NCBI GenBank assembly: GCA_903866395.1
Contig: CAIPNM010000254.1
Location: 1-42,915, forward strand
Length of the DNA stretch: 42,915 bases
Reading direction: 5' to 3'
Source: an uncultured bacterium
GTDB lineage: Bacteria; Pseudomonadota; Gammaproteobacteria; Burkholderiales; Burkholderiaceae_E
A program made the translations under genes and the position numbers. The notes beneath the pieces were generated by a model that was not told the origin of the DNA, did no database searches, and saw only the letters and a program-made list of their open reading frames with translations. The stretch's first letter is position 1. Every line of letters starts with the position of its first letter. Of this stretch, positions 19,259 through 27,074 are shown in pieces.

Positions 19259-20419
19259 ATGTCCTCCCCCGATAGTCGGCTGTTCATCGGCTTGATGTCG
19301 GGCACTAGCGTCGACGCTATCGATGCCGTGCTTGTGAGGCTCCATGCCTCCACCCAACGTCTCGAAACGCTGTCGTGCGTTTCCGTGCCGTTTTCGAGTG
19401 ACATGAGGCAGTCCATCCAAACGCTACAAGCGCCGTCTGCAGGCGAACTCGAGCTTGCCGCCAGGGTGGCGCTCAAACTCGCTCACCTTTACGCTGAGGG
19501 CGCGCAGCGAGCCATCGATCGCGCAGGCTTCACAGCCCGCGACATCACCGCGATCGGTGCCCACGGGCAGACGGTTCGGCACCACCCCGCCGAAGGCTTT
19601 ACGCTCCAACTGCTGAACGCCGCGCAGCTTGCTGAAACAACGGGCATTCCCGTGGTTTATGACCTGCGCCCCGCAGATATCGCAGCCGGCGGACAGGGCG
19701 CGCCCCTGGTCCCCGCTTTTCACGCCCACGTCTTCGCCGATCAATCCGAATGCCGTGCAGTCGTGAATATTGGCGGCATTGCCAACATCAGCGTGCTGCC
19801 GGCTGCCGTCCCCAACAGTACCTCTCAGGTTCTCGGTCACGACACGGGCCCTGGCAACACGCTGCTCGATCAATGGCATGAACGCCACCAGGGCGAACGC
19901 TTCGACGCCAAGGGCGCCTGGGCTGCGGGAGGCACCGCCGACCCAGGACTCCTTGCGGCAATGCTGGCCGATGAGTATTTTCACCGACCGCCCCCAAAGA
20001 GCACCGGCCGAGACGACTTCAATCTTGAATGGTTGGACCGCCACCTGCGGGCGCACACCTCAGCCCGTGACAGCCCGCCACTGTCGGCTCGCGACGTGCA
20101 GGCTACGCTCTCAGAGCTGACCGCCACCACGATCGCACTGGCGTGCGAAGAAGCCGCCCCCGCTCAGGTGTTTCTGTGCGGCGGCGGGGTCTATAACGCA
20201 GATCTGATTCGCCGGATCGCCCAGCGGCTACCCCAATGCCGCGTGGCGAGCACCGAAGCAGCAGGTGTTGACCCGATGGCCGTAGAGGCCGCGGCGTTTG
20301 CCTGGCTGGCCGCACGGCGGGTAGACGCCCTCCCGGGGAACCTACCCGCTGTTACCGGCGCATCGGGCAGCCGGGTGCTAGGGTCGGTGGCCGACCCGTG
20401 GGGCCGACTCAGAGCCTAA
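19259..20419 (+). CDS. anmK: Anhydro-N-acetylmuramic acid kinase
   Basis: AnmK phosphorylates 1,6-anhydro-MurNAc from peptidoglycan turnover to MurNAc-6-phosphate, feeding it into recycling. It has 386 residues with the actin-like ATPase fold. Motifs are IGLMSGTSVDAIDAVL at residues 10-25, GAHGQTVRHHP, VVNIGGIANISVLP, GHDTGPGNTLLDQW and VFLCGGGVYNADLI. It lies 32 bp after the peptidase gene on the same strand, so co-transcription is likely and fits a shared murein role. Its stop TAA adjoins the erpA stop on the other strand (TAATTA). Confidence 0.96.
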   Translation: MSSPDSRLFIGLMSGTSVDAIDAVLVRLHASTQRLETLSCVSVPFSSDMRQSIQTLQAPSAGELELAARVALKLAHLYAEGAQRAIDRAGFTARDITAIGAHGQTVRHHPAEGFTLQLLNAAQLAETTGIPVVYDLRPADIAAGGQGAPLVPAFHAHVFADQSECRAVVNIGGIANISVLPAAVPNSTSQVLGHDTGPGNTLLDQWHERHQGERFDAKGAWAAGGTADPGLLAAMLADEYFHRPPPKSTGRDDFNLEWLDRHLRAHTSARDSPPLSARDVQATLSELTATTIALACEEAAPAQVFLCGGGVYNADLIRRIAQRLPQCRVASTEAAGVDPMAVEAAAFAWLAARRVDALPGNLPAVTGASGSRVLGSVADPWGRLRA

Positions 20420-20770
20420 TTAAACCGAGAACGACGAACCGCACCCGCAGGTGGTGGTGGCGTTGGGGTTCTTGATGACAAACTGCGAGCCCTCGAGATC
20501 GTCTTTGTAGTCGATCTCGGCACCCACCAGATACTGGTAGCTCATGGCATCGATCAGGAGGTGCACACCGTTCTTTTCCATCACGGTGTCATCGTCGTTG
20601 GTTTCTTCGTCAAACGTGAAACCATACTGAAAGCCCGAGCACCCGCCACCCTGGACGAACACGCGAAGCTTGAGGGACGGATTGCCCTCTTCGTCAATGA
20701 GCTGCTTAACCTTGCTCGCCGCGCTTTCGGTGAAGACGAGCGGGGCTGGCATTTCGGCAATGGCGTTCAT
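20420..20770 (-). CDS. erpA: Iron-sulfur cluster insertion protein ErpA
   Basis: A-type carrier that delivers Fe-S clusters to apoproteins, including those of isoprenoid synthesis. It has 116 residues from ATG 20770, preceded by GGGAG with good spacing; a TTG seven codons upstream is unlikely. Cluster-ligand cysteines are Cys44 in [13 protein letters not shown] and Cys108/Cys110 in [12 protein letters not shown]. It follows argC on the minus strand with 35 bp between, and that spacer carries a perfect inverted repeat. Confidence 0.96.
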   Translation of the reverse strand: MNAIAEMPAPLVFTESAASKVKQLIDEEGNPSLKLRVFVQGGGCSGFQYGFTFDEETNDDDTVMEKNGVHLLIDAMSYQYLVGAEIDYKDDLEGSQFVIKNPNATTTCGCGSSFSV

Positions 20771-20781
20771 GGTTTTTCTCC

Positions 20782-20799
20782 CTTGACACAACCGTCAAG
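20782..20799. promoter_or_regulatory. Inverted repeat between argC and erpA
   Basis: CTTGAC (20782-20787) and GTCAAG (20794-20799) form a perfect 6-bp inverted repeat around a 6-nt centre. It falls between the argC stop and the erpA ribosome site. It could be a small mRNA hairpin or an operator; on the minus strand the right arm also reads TTGACG, like a -35 box. Nothing in the sequence decides between these. Confidence 0.35.
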
Positions 20800-20805
20800 T
20801 GTAGC

Positions 20806-21861
20806 TCAGGGCAGCACAGGAATCTGGGTCAATCCCATTTCTTCGGGGAGGCCAAACATCAGGTTCATCACCTGCACCGCCTGGCCCGAGGCGCCCTTCA
20901 CCAGATTATCCTCCACCACGAGCACCATCAGCAGGTCGCTCTCGGGCGGGCGATGCACCGCGATCCGGGCCATGTTCGATGCGCGCACGGAGCGGGTGTC
21001 CGGTGTAGACCCTGCAGGCATCACATCGACGAACGGCTCGGCGGCAAAGTACGCCTCGTAGAGCGCCTGCAGATCTGCCGCGCGGCCAGCCGGCGTGAGC
21101 CGCGCATAGAGGGTTGAGTGGATGCCCCGAATCATCGGCACCAGATGCGGGGTGAACACGAGGTTGATGGGCTGCCCCGCAATAGCCGAGAGGCCCTGGC
21201 GGATTTCAGGCCAGTGGCGATGGCCACTCACCCCATAGGCCTTGAAATTGTCCGAAGCCTCAGCAAGAAGCGTGTGAACCTCCGCTTTCCGGCCGGCGCC
21301 CGACACTCCGGACTTGCAGTCGGCGATGATGCCGGTGGGTTCGATGAGCGGCGGTCCACCGTCTTTTGCTGCAGCCAGCACCGGCAGCAGCCCAAGTTGA
21401 ACCGATGTGGGATAACACCCCGCCATGCCGACGACGCGCGCTTTGCGGATGGCCTCGCGGTTGACCTCGGGCAGGCCGTAGACCGACTCGGCAAGAATGT
21501 CGGGACAGCTGTGCGGCATCTTGTACCAGCGCTCGAACTCCGCTGTGTCCTTCAGCCGGAAGTCAGCGGCAATGTCAATCACTCGGACACCCGCCGCGAG
21601 CAATTCGGGCGCCTGAGCCATCGCCACGCCGTGCGGCGTCGCAAAGAACACCACATCGCAGCCAGTGAGCGGGGCCTTGGCGGGCTCGCTAAACGCGAGG
21701 GACACCCGTCCCCGCAGCGACGGAAACATTTCCGCCACCGGCATGCCGTCTTCTTTGCGGGACGTAATGGCGTGCAGCGCCACCTGGGGGTGCTGGGCAA
21801 GCAGCCGGAGCAATTCCACCCCGGTGTAGCCAGTGCCACCAACGATACCAACCTTAATCAT
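20806..21861 (-). CDS. argC: N-acetyl-gamma-glutamyl-phosphate reductase
   Basis: Third enzyme of arginine synthesis, NADPH-dependent reduction of N-acetylglutamyl phosphate to the semialdehyde. It has 351 residues and is the type 1 long form. The Rossmann start is [21 protein letters not shown]; the active-site cysteine is Cys149 in [11 protein letters not shown]. Further markers are [37 protein letters not shown] and [12 protein letters not shown]. Start ATG 21861, 61 bp after the rpsI terminator hairpin, so it probably has its own promoter. No other arg gene is near. Confidence 0.97.
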   Translation of the reverse strand: MIKVGIVGGTGYTGVELLRLLAQHPQVALHAITSRKEDGMPVAEMFPSLRGRVSLAFSEPAKAPLTGCDVVFFATPHGVAMAQAPELLAAGVRVIDIAADFRLKDTAEFERWYKMPHSCPDILAESVYGLPEVNREAIRKARVVGMAGCYPTSVQLGLLPVLAAAKDGGPPLIEPTGIIADCKSGVSGAGRKAEVHTLLAEASDNFKAYGVSGHRHWPEIRQGLSAIAGQPINLVFTPHLVPMIRGIHSTLYARLTPAGRAADLQALYEAYFAAEPFVDVMPAGSTPDTRSVRASNMARIAVHRPPESDLLMVLVVEDNLVKGASGQAVQVMNLMFGLPEEMGLTQIPVLP

Positions 21862-21921
21862 GTTCGACTCTCCCGAGGTTCAGGTGCAACAGCCCATGGG
21901 CTCCGCATGGTGCGATACACG

Positions 21922-21946
21922 AAAAAAAGCCGCCCGGTAGGCGGCC
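21922..21946 (-). terminator. Intrinsic terminator of the rplM-rpsI operon
   Basis: On the minus strand GCCGCC (21945-21940), a 5-nt loop, then GGCGGC (21934-21929) and seven U residues (21928-21922). It begins 46 bp after the rpsI stop and separates it from argC. Confidence 0.85.
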
Positions 21947-21991
21947 TTGTGCAGCGGGTTGCGCGCGGGACGCGAGGCGCCCCAGCCGCGA

Positions 21992-22384
21992 TCAACGCTT
22001 CGAGAACTGCTTCCGACGCCGCGCTTTGTGCAGGCCGACCTTCTTACGCTCGACCTCTCGCGCGTCACGCGTGACCAACCCCGCCGCCGACAGCGCAGGC
22101 TTCAGCGTTGCGTCATAGTCGATCAGTGCGCGGGTGATGCCGTGACGAACCGCACCGGCCTGGCCAGTTTCGCCACCACCGTGCACATTGATCTTGACGT
22201 CAAACACGCCGAGATTGTTGGTGAGTTCGAGTGCTTGCCGGGCCACCATGCGGCCGGTTTCCCGAGCAAAGTACTGATCGAGCGGGCGGCCATTCACCAC
22301 CACCTTGCCCGTGCCCCGCTTAAGGAACACGCGAGCAACGGAGGTTTTGCGACGCCCAGTGCCGTAGTAGTAATCACCGATCAT
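21992..22384 (-). CDS. rpsI: 30S ribosomal protein S9
   Basis: Ribosomal protein S9, whose C-terminal tail reaches the P-site tRNA. It has 130 residues and is highly basic. It begins [21 protein letters not shown], with [11 protein letters not shown] and [19 protein letters not shown], and ends in the conserved RRRKQFSKR tail. ATG 22384 is 2 bp past the rplM stop, giving the universal rplM-rpsI pair. A strong terminator follows. Confidence 0.98.
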   Translation of the reverse strand: MIGDYYYGTGRRKTSVARVFLKRGTGKVVVNGRPLDQYFARETGRMVARQALELTNNLGVFDVKINVHGGGETGQAGAVRHGITRALIDYDATLKPALSAAGLVTRDAREVERKKVGLHKARRRKQFSKR

Positions 22385-22386
22385 GG

Positions 22387-22815
22387 TCAGATCTCCAAGG
22401 CCTTCGGTTGCTGGGCCGTATGCGGATGGGTGCCCTCCGCGTAGACCTTCATTTTCTTGATCATGGCGTAGCCGAGCGGGCCTTTGGGCAGCATGCCCTT
22501 GACCGCTTTCTCGAGTGCACGCCCGGGGAACCGGCTTTGCATCTTGCCAAACGAGGTTTCGCTGATGCCGCCGGGATAACCGCTGTGACGGAAATAACGC
22601 TTGCCTTCGGCTTTGTTGCCGGTAACGCGGATATGCGCCGCATTCACCACCACAATGAAATCGCCGGTATCAACGTGCGGGGTGAATTCGGGTTTGTGCT
22701 TGCCGCGAAGACGGTGAGCGATTTCAGCGGCCAGCCGGCCAAGTACCTTGTCGGTGGCATCAATCACAAACCAGTCGCGCTTAACTTCGTGCGGCTTGGC
22801 GGAAAAAGTCTTCAT
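22387..22815 (-). CDS. rplM: 50S ribosomal protein L13
   Basis: Early-assembling large-subunit protein of 142 residues. Start ATG 22815 gives [29 protein letters not shown], the family's standard N-terminus; the frame is open upstream without similarity. Other conserved parts are [33 protein letters not shown] and [15 protein letters not shown]. It is the first gene of the rplM-rpsI operon and is preceded by a long non-coding stretch with short tandem repeats. Confidence 0.98.
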   Translation of the reverse strand: MKTFSAKPHEVKRDWFVIDATDKVLGRLAAEIAHRLRGKHKPEFTPHVDTGDFIVVVNAAHIRVTGNKAEGKRYFRHSGYPGGISETSFGKMQSRFPGRALEKAVKGMLPKGPLGYAMIKKMKVYAEGTHPHTAQQPKALEI

Positions 22816-23144
22816 ATGTCTGCTCTGGCAGGGTTTATCCGCGCTTCGGTGTTTGCTGCCCGACACGAGCGATCAGCTTCTGCATTTCGGCTTCTGCATT
22901 TCAGCTTCTGCCCTTCGATCACTGCGTCTTGCGCTTCACCCCGGCCTTATCTGAACGCCGTCTTTCTCTAAGCGCCGCCCCTCTGTAAGAAGCATGAATC
23001 AAAGCGCAAAGCGAATGGTTTTCGCGGAAAGCCTTCTATGCTATCAGGACTCGCCCGCCCAAGTCAAAACGAATCCGGAAAGCGCACCGGGAAGTGTCCC
23101 GCCAGGGGGCTCGCCCGACCAACATCCCCGCAGAAGCGCCAGGC
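22816..23144 (-). other. Non-coding leader region upstream of rplM
   Basis: About 330 bp between the rplM start and the terminator of the small RNA candidate. No reading frame with any family character was seen on either strand. It contains three tandem 14-bp units near rplM. The rplM promoter must lie here, since an intrinsic terminator closes off whatever is transcribed from further right, but no clear -35/-10 pair could be chosen. Confidence 0.6.
22876..22917. repeat. Three tandem 14-bp repeats in the rplM leader
   Basis: Units GCTTCTGCATTTCG (22876-22889), GCTTCTGCATTTCA (22890-22903) and GCTTCTGCCCTTCG (22904-22917) follow each other without spacer. The third differs at two to three bases. 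On the minus strand, in the presumed rplM leader, each reads as a GCAGAAGC-containing unit. Copy number may vary between strains. Confidence 0.8.
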
Positions 23145-23179
23145 AAAAAAAACCCGACCCTTTGAGGGGGCCGGGTTGA
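23145..23179 (-). terminator. Intrinsic terminator of the small RNA candidate
   Basis: On the minus strand AACCCGGCCC, the 7-nt loop CCTCAAA, then GGGTCGGGTT form a 10-bp stem with one G-U pair (23179-23153). The stem runs into eight U residues (23152-23145). There is no protein gene directly upstream on this strand, so the terminator ends a non-coding transcript. Confidence 0.88.
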
Positions 23180-23236
23180 ATCCACCTTTTGGAGGAGGGT
23201 GGAGGAGACACTGAGAGACTGCATGCGCAGCCAACA
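23145..23236 (-). ncRNA. Candidate anti-Shine-Dalgarno small RNA
   Basis: A compact minus-strand unit with no reading frame. A hairpin of TCCACC (23203-23198) and GGTGGA (23186-23181) presents the loop CTCCTCCAAAA, so CUCCUCC, complementary to Shine-Dalgarno GGAGGAG, is exposed. A second CTCCTCC overlaps the 5' arm (23207-23201). An intrinsic terminator follows directly. A -10 TAGCAT (23248-23243) and -35 TTGCGT (23271-23266) with 17 bp between would start the RNA near 23236, giving about 92 nt. An alternative -10 AATAAT at 23320-23315 would make it about 160 nt. From memory this resembles the Rfam family called Betaproteobacteria toxic small RNA, and in motif the CCUCCUCCC-type stress RNAs; no search was possible. 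Confidence 0.65.
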
Positions 23237-23242
23237 ACCCGA

Positions 23243-23271
23243 ATGCTACGGAAATCTGTTGTGCAACGCAA
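23243..23271 (-). promoter_or_regulatory. Candidate promoter of the small RNA
   Basis: TTGCGT (23271-23266) and TAGCAT (23248-23243) on the minus strand are spaced by 17 bp. Each hexamer is only a partial match to the sigma-70 consensus, so the call rests mainly on position just upstream of the structured RNA. Confidence 0.4.
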
Positions 23272-23352
23272 GAGCGCCATCCGCCGCGGAGGTGAAATTC
23301 GACACGGTTTTTCTATTATTGTCGCAACACACCAACAAATTAGCGTAAGTGA

Positions 23353-23366
23353 TTGATTTAACTCAA
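23353..23366. promoter_or_regulatory. FNR/Anr-like box
   Basis: TTGAT-TTAA-CTCAA matches nine of ten defined positions of the FNR/Anr consensus TTGAT-N4-ATCAA. It lies in the divergent space between the small RNA candidate and the osmC-like gene. Relative to the AATAAT -10 at 23320-23315 (minus) the box centre would be near -51; relative to the osmC-like promoter it is near -148. Which side it serves, if any, is not decided. Confidence 0.4.
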
Positions 23367-23473
23367 ATCACGGCGATCTGAGCGTCCTAGGAAATACACG
23401 CTCCCTGAAACCGAAAACCCTAGGCCTCAATTAACGAAGCCCGAGTCGGAAACAGGGATTGCGCAGTGCAGCA

Positions 23474-23501
23474 TTGGTAAGGAGGCCAGCTGGCAGATAA
23501 T
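23474..23501 (+). promoter_or_regulatory. Candidate promoter of the OsmC-like gene
   Basis: TTGGTA (23474-23479) and GATAAT (23496-23501, five of six bases of TATAAT) are spaced by 16 bp. Transcription would begin near 23508, giving a leader of about 63 nt before ATG 23571, with GGAG 9 nt before the start. Confidence 0.45.
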
Positions 23502-23570
23502 GCCGGCGATCAACACACAGCGCGCGACCATCCCGCGCCGTTGCCCCCTTCAAGCCCTGGAGCACACACC

Positions 23571-23993
23571 ATGAAAGCAAGCGTCAGTTGGACCGGCCCC
23601 GGCGGAATGAGCTTTGTCGCCGAAACCGGAAGCGGCCATGCGGTTCTGATGGACGGCGCGGTCGAAGGGGGCGGACGCAACCTGGCGCCACGCCCCATGG
23701 AGATGGTGTTGCTCGGCACTGGCGGCTGCACCGCCTACGACGTGGTGGTGATTCTCACGAAAAGCGGCTTGGACGTCCGCGGCTGCGAAGTGCGGCTGGA
23801 GGCCGTACGCGCCGAGACCGACCCCAAGGTTTTCACTCGAATCCTGTTTCATTTCGTTGTTCGCGGCCGCGGGTTGAAGCCGAATATCGTGGAACGGGCC
23901 ATCAAGCTGTCCCACGACAAATATTGTTCGGCCTCGGCCATGCTTGCCCACACGGCGGAAATCAGCACCAGCTGGGAAGTCGTTGAAGACTGA
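23571..23993 (+). CDS. OsmC family protein (YhfA-like)
   Basis: A 140-residue cytoplasmic protein of the OsmC/Ohr superfamily, whose studied members reduce organic hydroperoxides with a cysteine pair. Cys53 in LGTGGCTAYDVV and Cys119 in HDKYCSASAML match the two family cysteines. The shape and length fit the YhfA subgroup, whose function is little known, better than Ohr. ATG 23571 was chosen over an upstream in-frame start because of GGAG at proper spacing and the family start MKASVSW. It stands alone, facing coq7 convergently. Confidence 0.9.
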   Translation: MKASVSWTGPGGMSFVAETGSGHAVLMDGAVEGGGRNLAPRPMEMVLLGTGGCTAYDVVVILTKSGLDVRGCEVRLEAVRAETDPKVFTRILFHFVVRGRGLKPNIVERAIKLSHDKYCSASAMLAHTAEISTSWEVVED

Positions 23994-24023
23994 GCGCGAC
24001 TGACCGCGCCGCCGCGTTCCGCT

Positions 24024-24683
24024 TCAGATCCGATGCGCCACCGTGGTCATCACCCGGGCAGCCGCGCGCATCCCTTGCTGAACAACCGTTGGGAGCTCTG
24101 CCCCACCCATTTCGTGCGCGCGCCGCGCATGCGCGGTTTCGTCGCGCTGCATGGCCTCAACGATCTGCCTGGAACGCTGATCGGCGGCAGGTAAGCGGTT
24201 GAGGTGGGACCCCAGATGCGCCTCCACCTGGCGCTCGGTCTCGGCCATGAAGCCCAGGCTCCAGCGGTCGCCCACGCGCCCTGCCACCAGACCCATGGCA
24301 AGCGAACCGGCAAACCATAAGGGATTCAGGAGCGAAGGCGACGCCCCCAGCTCATCCAGCCGCGATCGCGTCCAGGCAAGATGGTCGGCCTCCTCGCGCG
24401 CCGCCCCAAGAAAGTATTCACGCAGTGCCGGGTCGGACGTGCTCGCCGCCTGCCCCTCATAGAGCGCCTGCGCGCAGATTTCGCCGACATGGTTCACCCG
24501 CATCAACGCGCCCGACAGCCGGCGCTCGGGCTCGGTGAGTTCAACCTCGTCGGCCAACTGCGAGCCGCTTGATGCGCCCGGCACCGGCCGGCGGGCAGGT
24601 ACCGCATCAGAAAGCGTGGCAAGTGCGCGACACGCGCCTCCCAGCACACGGTCCACCAGCGAAAAGCGCCGAAGCGACTCCAT
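24024..24683 (-). CDS. coq7: 2-polyprenyl-3-methyl-6-methoxy-1,4-benzoquinone monooxygenase (Coq7)
   Basis: Di-iron hydroxylase for a late step of ubiquinone synthesis, peripheral on the inner membrane. It has 219 residues from ATG 24683, with GAGGAG 5 nt upstream; a GTG one codon earlier is the other choice. Iron-ligand motifs are MRVNHVGEICAQALYEGQ, REEADHLAW, ETERQVEAHL and RDETAHARRAHEMG. Two hydrophobic segments (SLLNPLWFAGSLAMGLVAGRVGD and PTVVQQGMRAAARVMTTVAHRI) suit membrane association. It follows the thiolase gene with a 9-bp gap on the minus strand. This form is the bacterial ubiF-replacing one. Confidence 0.95.
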   Translation of the reverse strand: MESLRRFSLVDRVLGGACRALATLSDAVPARRPVPGASSGSQLADEVELTEPERRLSGALMRVNHVGEICAQALYEGQAASTSDPALREYFLGAAREEADHLAWTRSRLDELGASPSLLNPLWFAGSLAMGLVAGRVGDRWSLGFMAETERQVEAHLGSHLNRLPAADQRSRQIVEAMQRDETAHARRAHEMGGAELPTVVQQGMRAAARVMTTVAHRI

Positions 24684-24692
24684 CACATCTCC

Positions 24693-25931
24693 TCAGGCGA
24701 CGCCTGTTTCCACGACAAACGACACAACGGTTGCACACGAGCCGCCGATATTGAGCGTGGCCGCCCGCCGCGCGCCGGCCACTTGATAATCGCCCGCCTG
24801 GCCACTGACCTGACGCGCAGCATCCAGCACCATCCGAGCGCCCGTCGCGCCTACCGGATGCCCGCCACCGATCAGGCCACCCGAGGGGTTGACTGGAAGT
24901 CGGCCACCCATCTCGATGTCACCCGACTCGACCGCGCGCCAGCTTTGCCCGGGCTCGGTCAAGCCGAAGTGATCAATGGCCATGTATTCGGTGGTGGTGA
25001 AACAGTCGTGGGTTTCGAGGACATCAAACGCCTCCGGGCCCGACACGCCAGCCCGCGACCAGGCATCGGTGATGGCCGCCCGCACATGCGGAAACACATA
25101 GGCATCGCCGCGGCTCCGCTCGAGCTTGTCGAGCGCACGCAAGCCCACCGTGCGGTGGCCCCAGCCCGTGATTTTGGGTAGCCGGTCAAGCGCCTGCCCG
25201 GTACGGGCAGCATGCTCGGCCGCGAACCGACCCGAGGCGAGCACCAGCGCGCAGGCCCCGTCGGTGATTTGCCCGCAGTCCTGCCGGCGGGTGCCGGGCT
25301 CGATGACCGGATTGGCTTCATCGTCGTCGGTAAAGCTCGCTGCATCGAACGCCCACTTGCGCGTCTGGGCAAGCGGGTTTCGCTTGGCGTTGCCGTAGTT
25401 GAGTTCGGCGATGCGGTTCAGATATCGGCGATCAAGACCATAACGCCGCTCATATTCAAAGCCCATCATGCCGAAGGCCGCGGGCCAGAGAAAACGGCAG
25501 TCAATGCCTTCGCGTCCCTGCCAGCCTGCGGCGTTTTGATTGGCTGACGACACATCGCCCGGGAGGTTCTTCAGCTCCTCGGCCCCCACCACCAGCACGC
25601 AGTCGTAGCGCCCAGCCTCGATCTCGGCCATGGCAGTGAGAATTGCAAGCGAAGCCGAGGCGCATGCCCCCTCGTGCCGCATGGCGGGCACGCCCCAGAG
25701 CGCCGGCACCACCGATGACACCATGGCGCCGAGGTGTGCCTGGTTGCGCTGAAGCTCACCAAACGCATTGCCCACATGGATGGACTGGACCACGCCGGCC
25801 TCCACGCGGGCCGCCTCGAGCGCACCAAGCGCCGACTCGCGGATCATGTCGGAGAGGTCCTGTCCGTTTCGCGACCAGACCCGCGCAAAATCGGTCTGGT
25901 GGCCGCCGAGAATATAGGTAGGGGATGTCAT
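24693..25931 (-). CDS. Thiolase family protein (acetyl-CoA acyltransferase, SCP2-type)
   Basis: A 412-residue thiolase-fold protein. The nucleophile region is GACASASLAIL (Cys90). The C-terminal half has ETHDCFTTTEYMAIDHFGL, GGRLPVNPSGGLIGGGHPVGATGARM with the catalytic His, and NIGGSCATVVSFV. The SCP2/non-decarboxylating subgroup is suggested by the HDCFTTTE region. Many such proteins act in sterol, aromatic or acyl-CoA breakdown, and the substrate cannot be told. ATG 25931 was chosen; the frame stays open upstream into the next gene without similarity. It is 10 bp after the nitronate monooxygenase-like gene, so they form an operon that may include coq7. Confidence 0.9.
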   Translation of the reverse strand: MTSPTYILGGHQTDFARVWSRNGQDLSDMIRESALGALEAARVEAGVVQSIHVGNAFGELQRNQAHLGAMVSSVVPALWGVPAMRHEGACASASLAILTAMAEIEAGRYDCVLVVGAEELKNLPGDVSSANQNAAGWQGREGIDCRFLWPAAFGMMGFEYERRYGLDRRYLNRIAELNYGNAKRNPLAQTRKWAFDAASFTDDDEANPVIEPGTRRQDCGQITDGACALVLASGRFAAEHAARTGQALDRLPKITGWGHRTVGLRALDKLERSRGDAYVFPHVRAAITDAWSRAGVSGPEAFDVLETHDCFTTTEYMAIDHFGLTEPGQSWRAVESGDIEMGGRLPVNPSGGLIGGGHPVGATGARMVLDAARQVSGQAGDYQVAGARRAATLNIGGSCATVVSFVVETGVA

Positions 25932-25941
25932 GGCTTGGCCT

Positions 25942-26910
25942 TCATCTGAGGGCGGCGAACCGGGCGCGCGCTTGACGGTATTCTGACTCAAGCCGGTCGA
26001 CCACCGCCGCAACCGGCTCAATGGCATGGATGCTGCCCAGCCCCTGCCCGGCGCCCCACAGGTCTTTCCAGCCGCGCGAGGCCTCGACGGAGCGGTTGCT
26101 GTCATAGACCCGCTCACGTTTGTCGGGCAGGGCCGAGAGGTCGACGCCAAGCCGTTTGAGAGACGGGATCAGCCAGCTGGCGGCGGTGCCGGTGATGCGG
26201 TCGCTCACCACCAGATCATCGGCGTTTGAATCGACCACCATTTGCTTGTACTCGGGCGCGGCCTGGCTCTCCACGGTGGGGATGAAGCGCGTACCCATGT
26301 AGACCAGATCGGCGCCGGATGCGATCGCCCCGGCCACGCCCCAGCCGTCGGTGATACCGCCCCCCGCGATCACCAGGCCGTCAAAGAACTCGCGTACCGC
26401 GCTCACGAAGGCAAAGGGAGACAGATGACCCGTGTGGCCGCCCGCCCCTGCGCAGACACAGGCAAGGCCATCCGCCCCCGCGGCCACCGCCTTCCGGGCC
26501 AGGTTCAGGTTGACGACATCGGCAATGACCATGCCGCCGTAGGCGTGCACTACTTCGATGGCCGGCCTGGGGCTACCTAGCGCCGTAATGACGATGGGCG
26601 GCCGGTAGCGGGCGATGAGCGCGAGGTCTTCAGGCAGGCGGGCGTTTGAGGAGTGGGTCACCAGATTGGCCGCCCAGGGGCCAATGCGCGCCTGCGGGTT
26701 CTCGGCCCGCGCCCTCGCAAGCCCCTCGGTGATGGTTGCCATCCACTGATCCAGCACCTCAATCGGGCGGGCGTTGGGCGTGGGGAAAGCACCCACGATG
26801 CCGGCCCGGCAGGCGGCCAGCACCAGGTCTGGGCCCGAAATCAGGAACATGGGGGCGGCGATGATAGGCAGGCGGAGTTGTTGAATCGCAGCGAATGTAG
26901 CAGCGGGCAT
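25942..26910 (-). CDS. Nitronate monooxygenase-like flavoprotein
   Basis: A TIM-barrel FMN enzyme of the 2-nitropropane dioxygenase family, 322 residues from ATG 26910 (AGGAG 5 nt upstream; further upstream starts are less well placed). Visible are LPIIAAPMFLISGPDLVLA, AGIVGAFPTPNARP, the flavin/catalytic region VCAGAGGHTGHLSPFAFV, VIAGGGITDGWGVAGAIASGADLVYMGTRF, and a C-terminal WGAGQGLGSIHAIEPVAAVV. Members oxidise alkyl nitronates; others are enoyl-ACP reductase-like. The thiolase that follows suggests an acyl-CoA pathway, but that is inference. It is divergent from the porin gene with a 294-bp gap. Confidence 0.88.
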   Translation of the reverse strand: MPAATFAAIQQLRLPIIAAPMFLISGPDLVLAACRAGIVGAFPTPNARPIEVLDQWMATITEGLARARAENPQARIGPWAANLVTHSSNARLPEDLALIARYRPPIVITALGSPRPAIEVVHAYGGMVIADVVNLNLARKAVAAGADGLACVCAGAGGHTGHLSPFAFVSAVREFFDGLVIAGGGITDGWGVAGAIASGADLVYMGTRFIPTVESQAAPEYKQMVVDSNADDLVVSDRITGTAASWLIPSLKRLGVDLSALPDKRERVYDSNRSVEASRGWKDLWGAGQGLGSIHAIEPVAAVVDRLESEYRQARARFAALR

Positions 26911-27030
26911 CGCTTCTCCTGAGGGCAACGCGGCGGGGCCACTCTCGCGGCCGGTCATGTCACCAGGATTGTGGCCAGGATCAGACTTGCGCGGCAAGTC
27001 GCCGGGCAGCGGCCGTTTGCTCGGCCTGTT

Positions 27031-27046
27031 GTTGCATGGGTGCAAC
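27031..27046. promoter_or_regulatory. Inverted repeat upstream of the porin
   Basis: GTTGCA (27031-27036), TGGG, TGCAAC (27041-27046): a perfect 6-bp inverted repeat in the divergent region between the porin and the nitronate monooxygenase-like gene. It could be an operator or a hairpin. Confidence 0.3.
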
Positions 27047-27074
27047 GCTGAGCCAGGCTCAGGAGCGCTTTTCT

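Noticed and set aside
22994-23179. Short plus-strand open frame across the small RNA terminator
   Set aside because: No ribosome site, no similarity, and it runs through the hairpin and A-tract of an intrinsic terminator.
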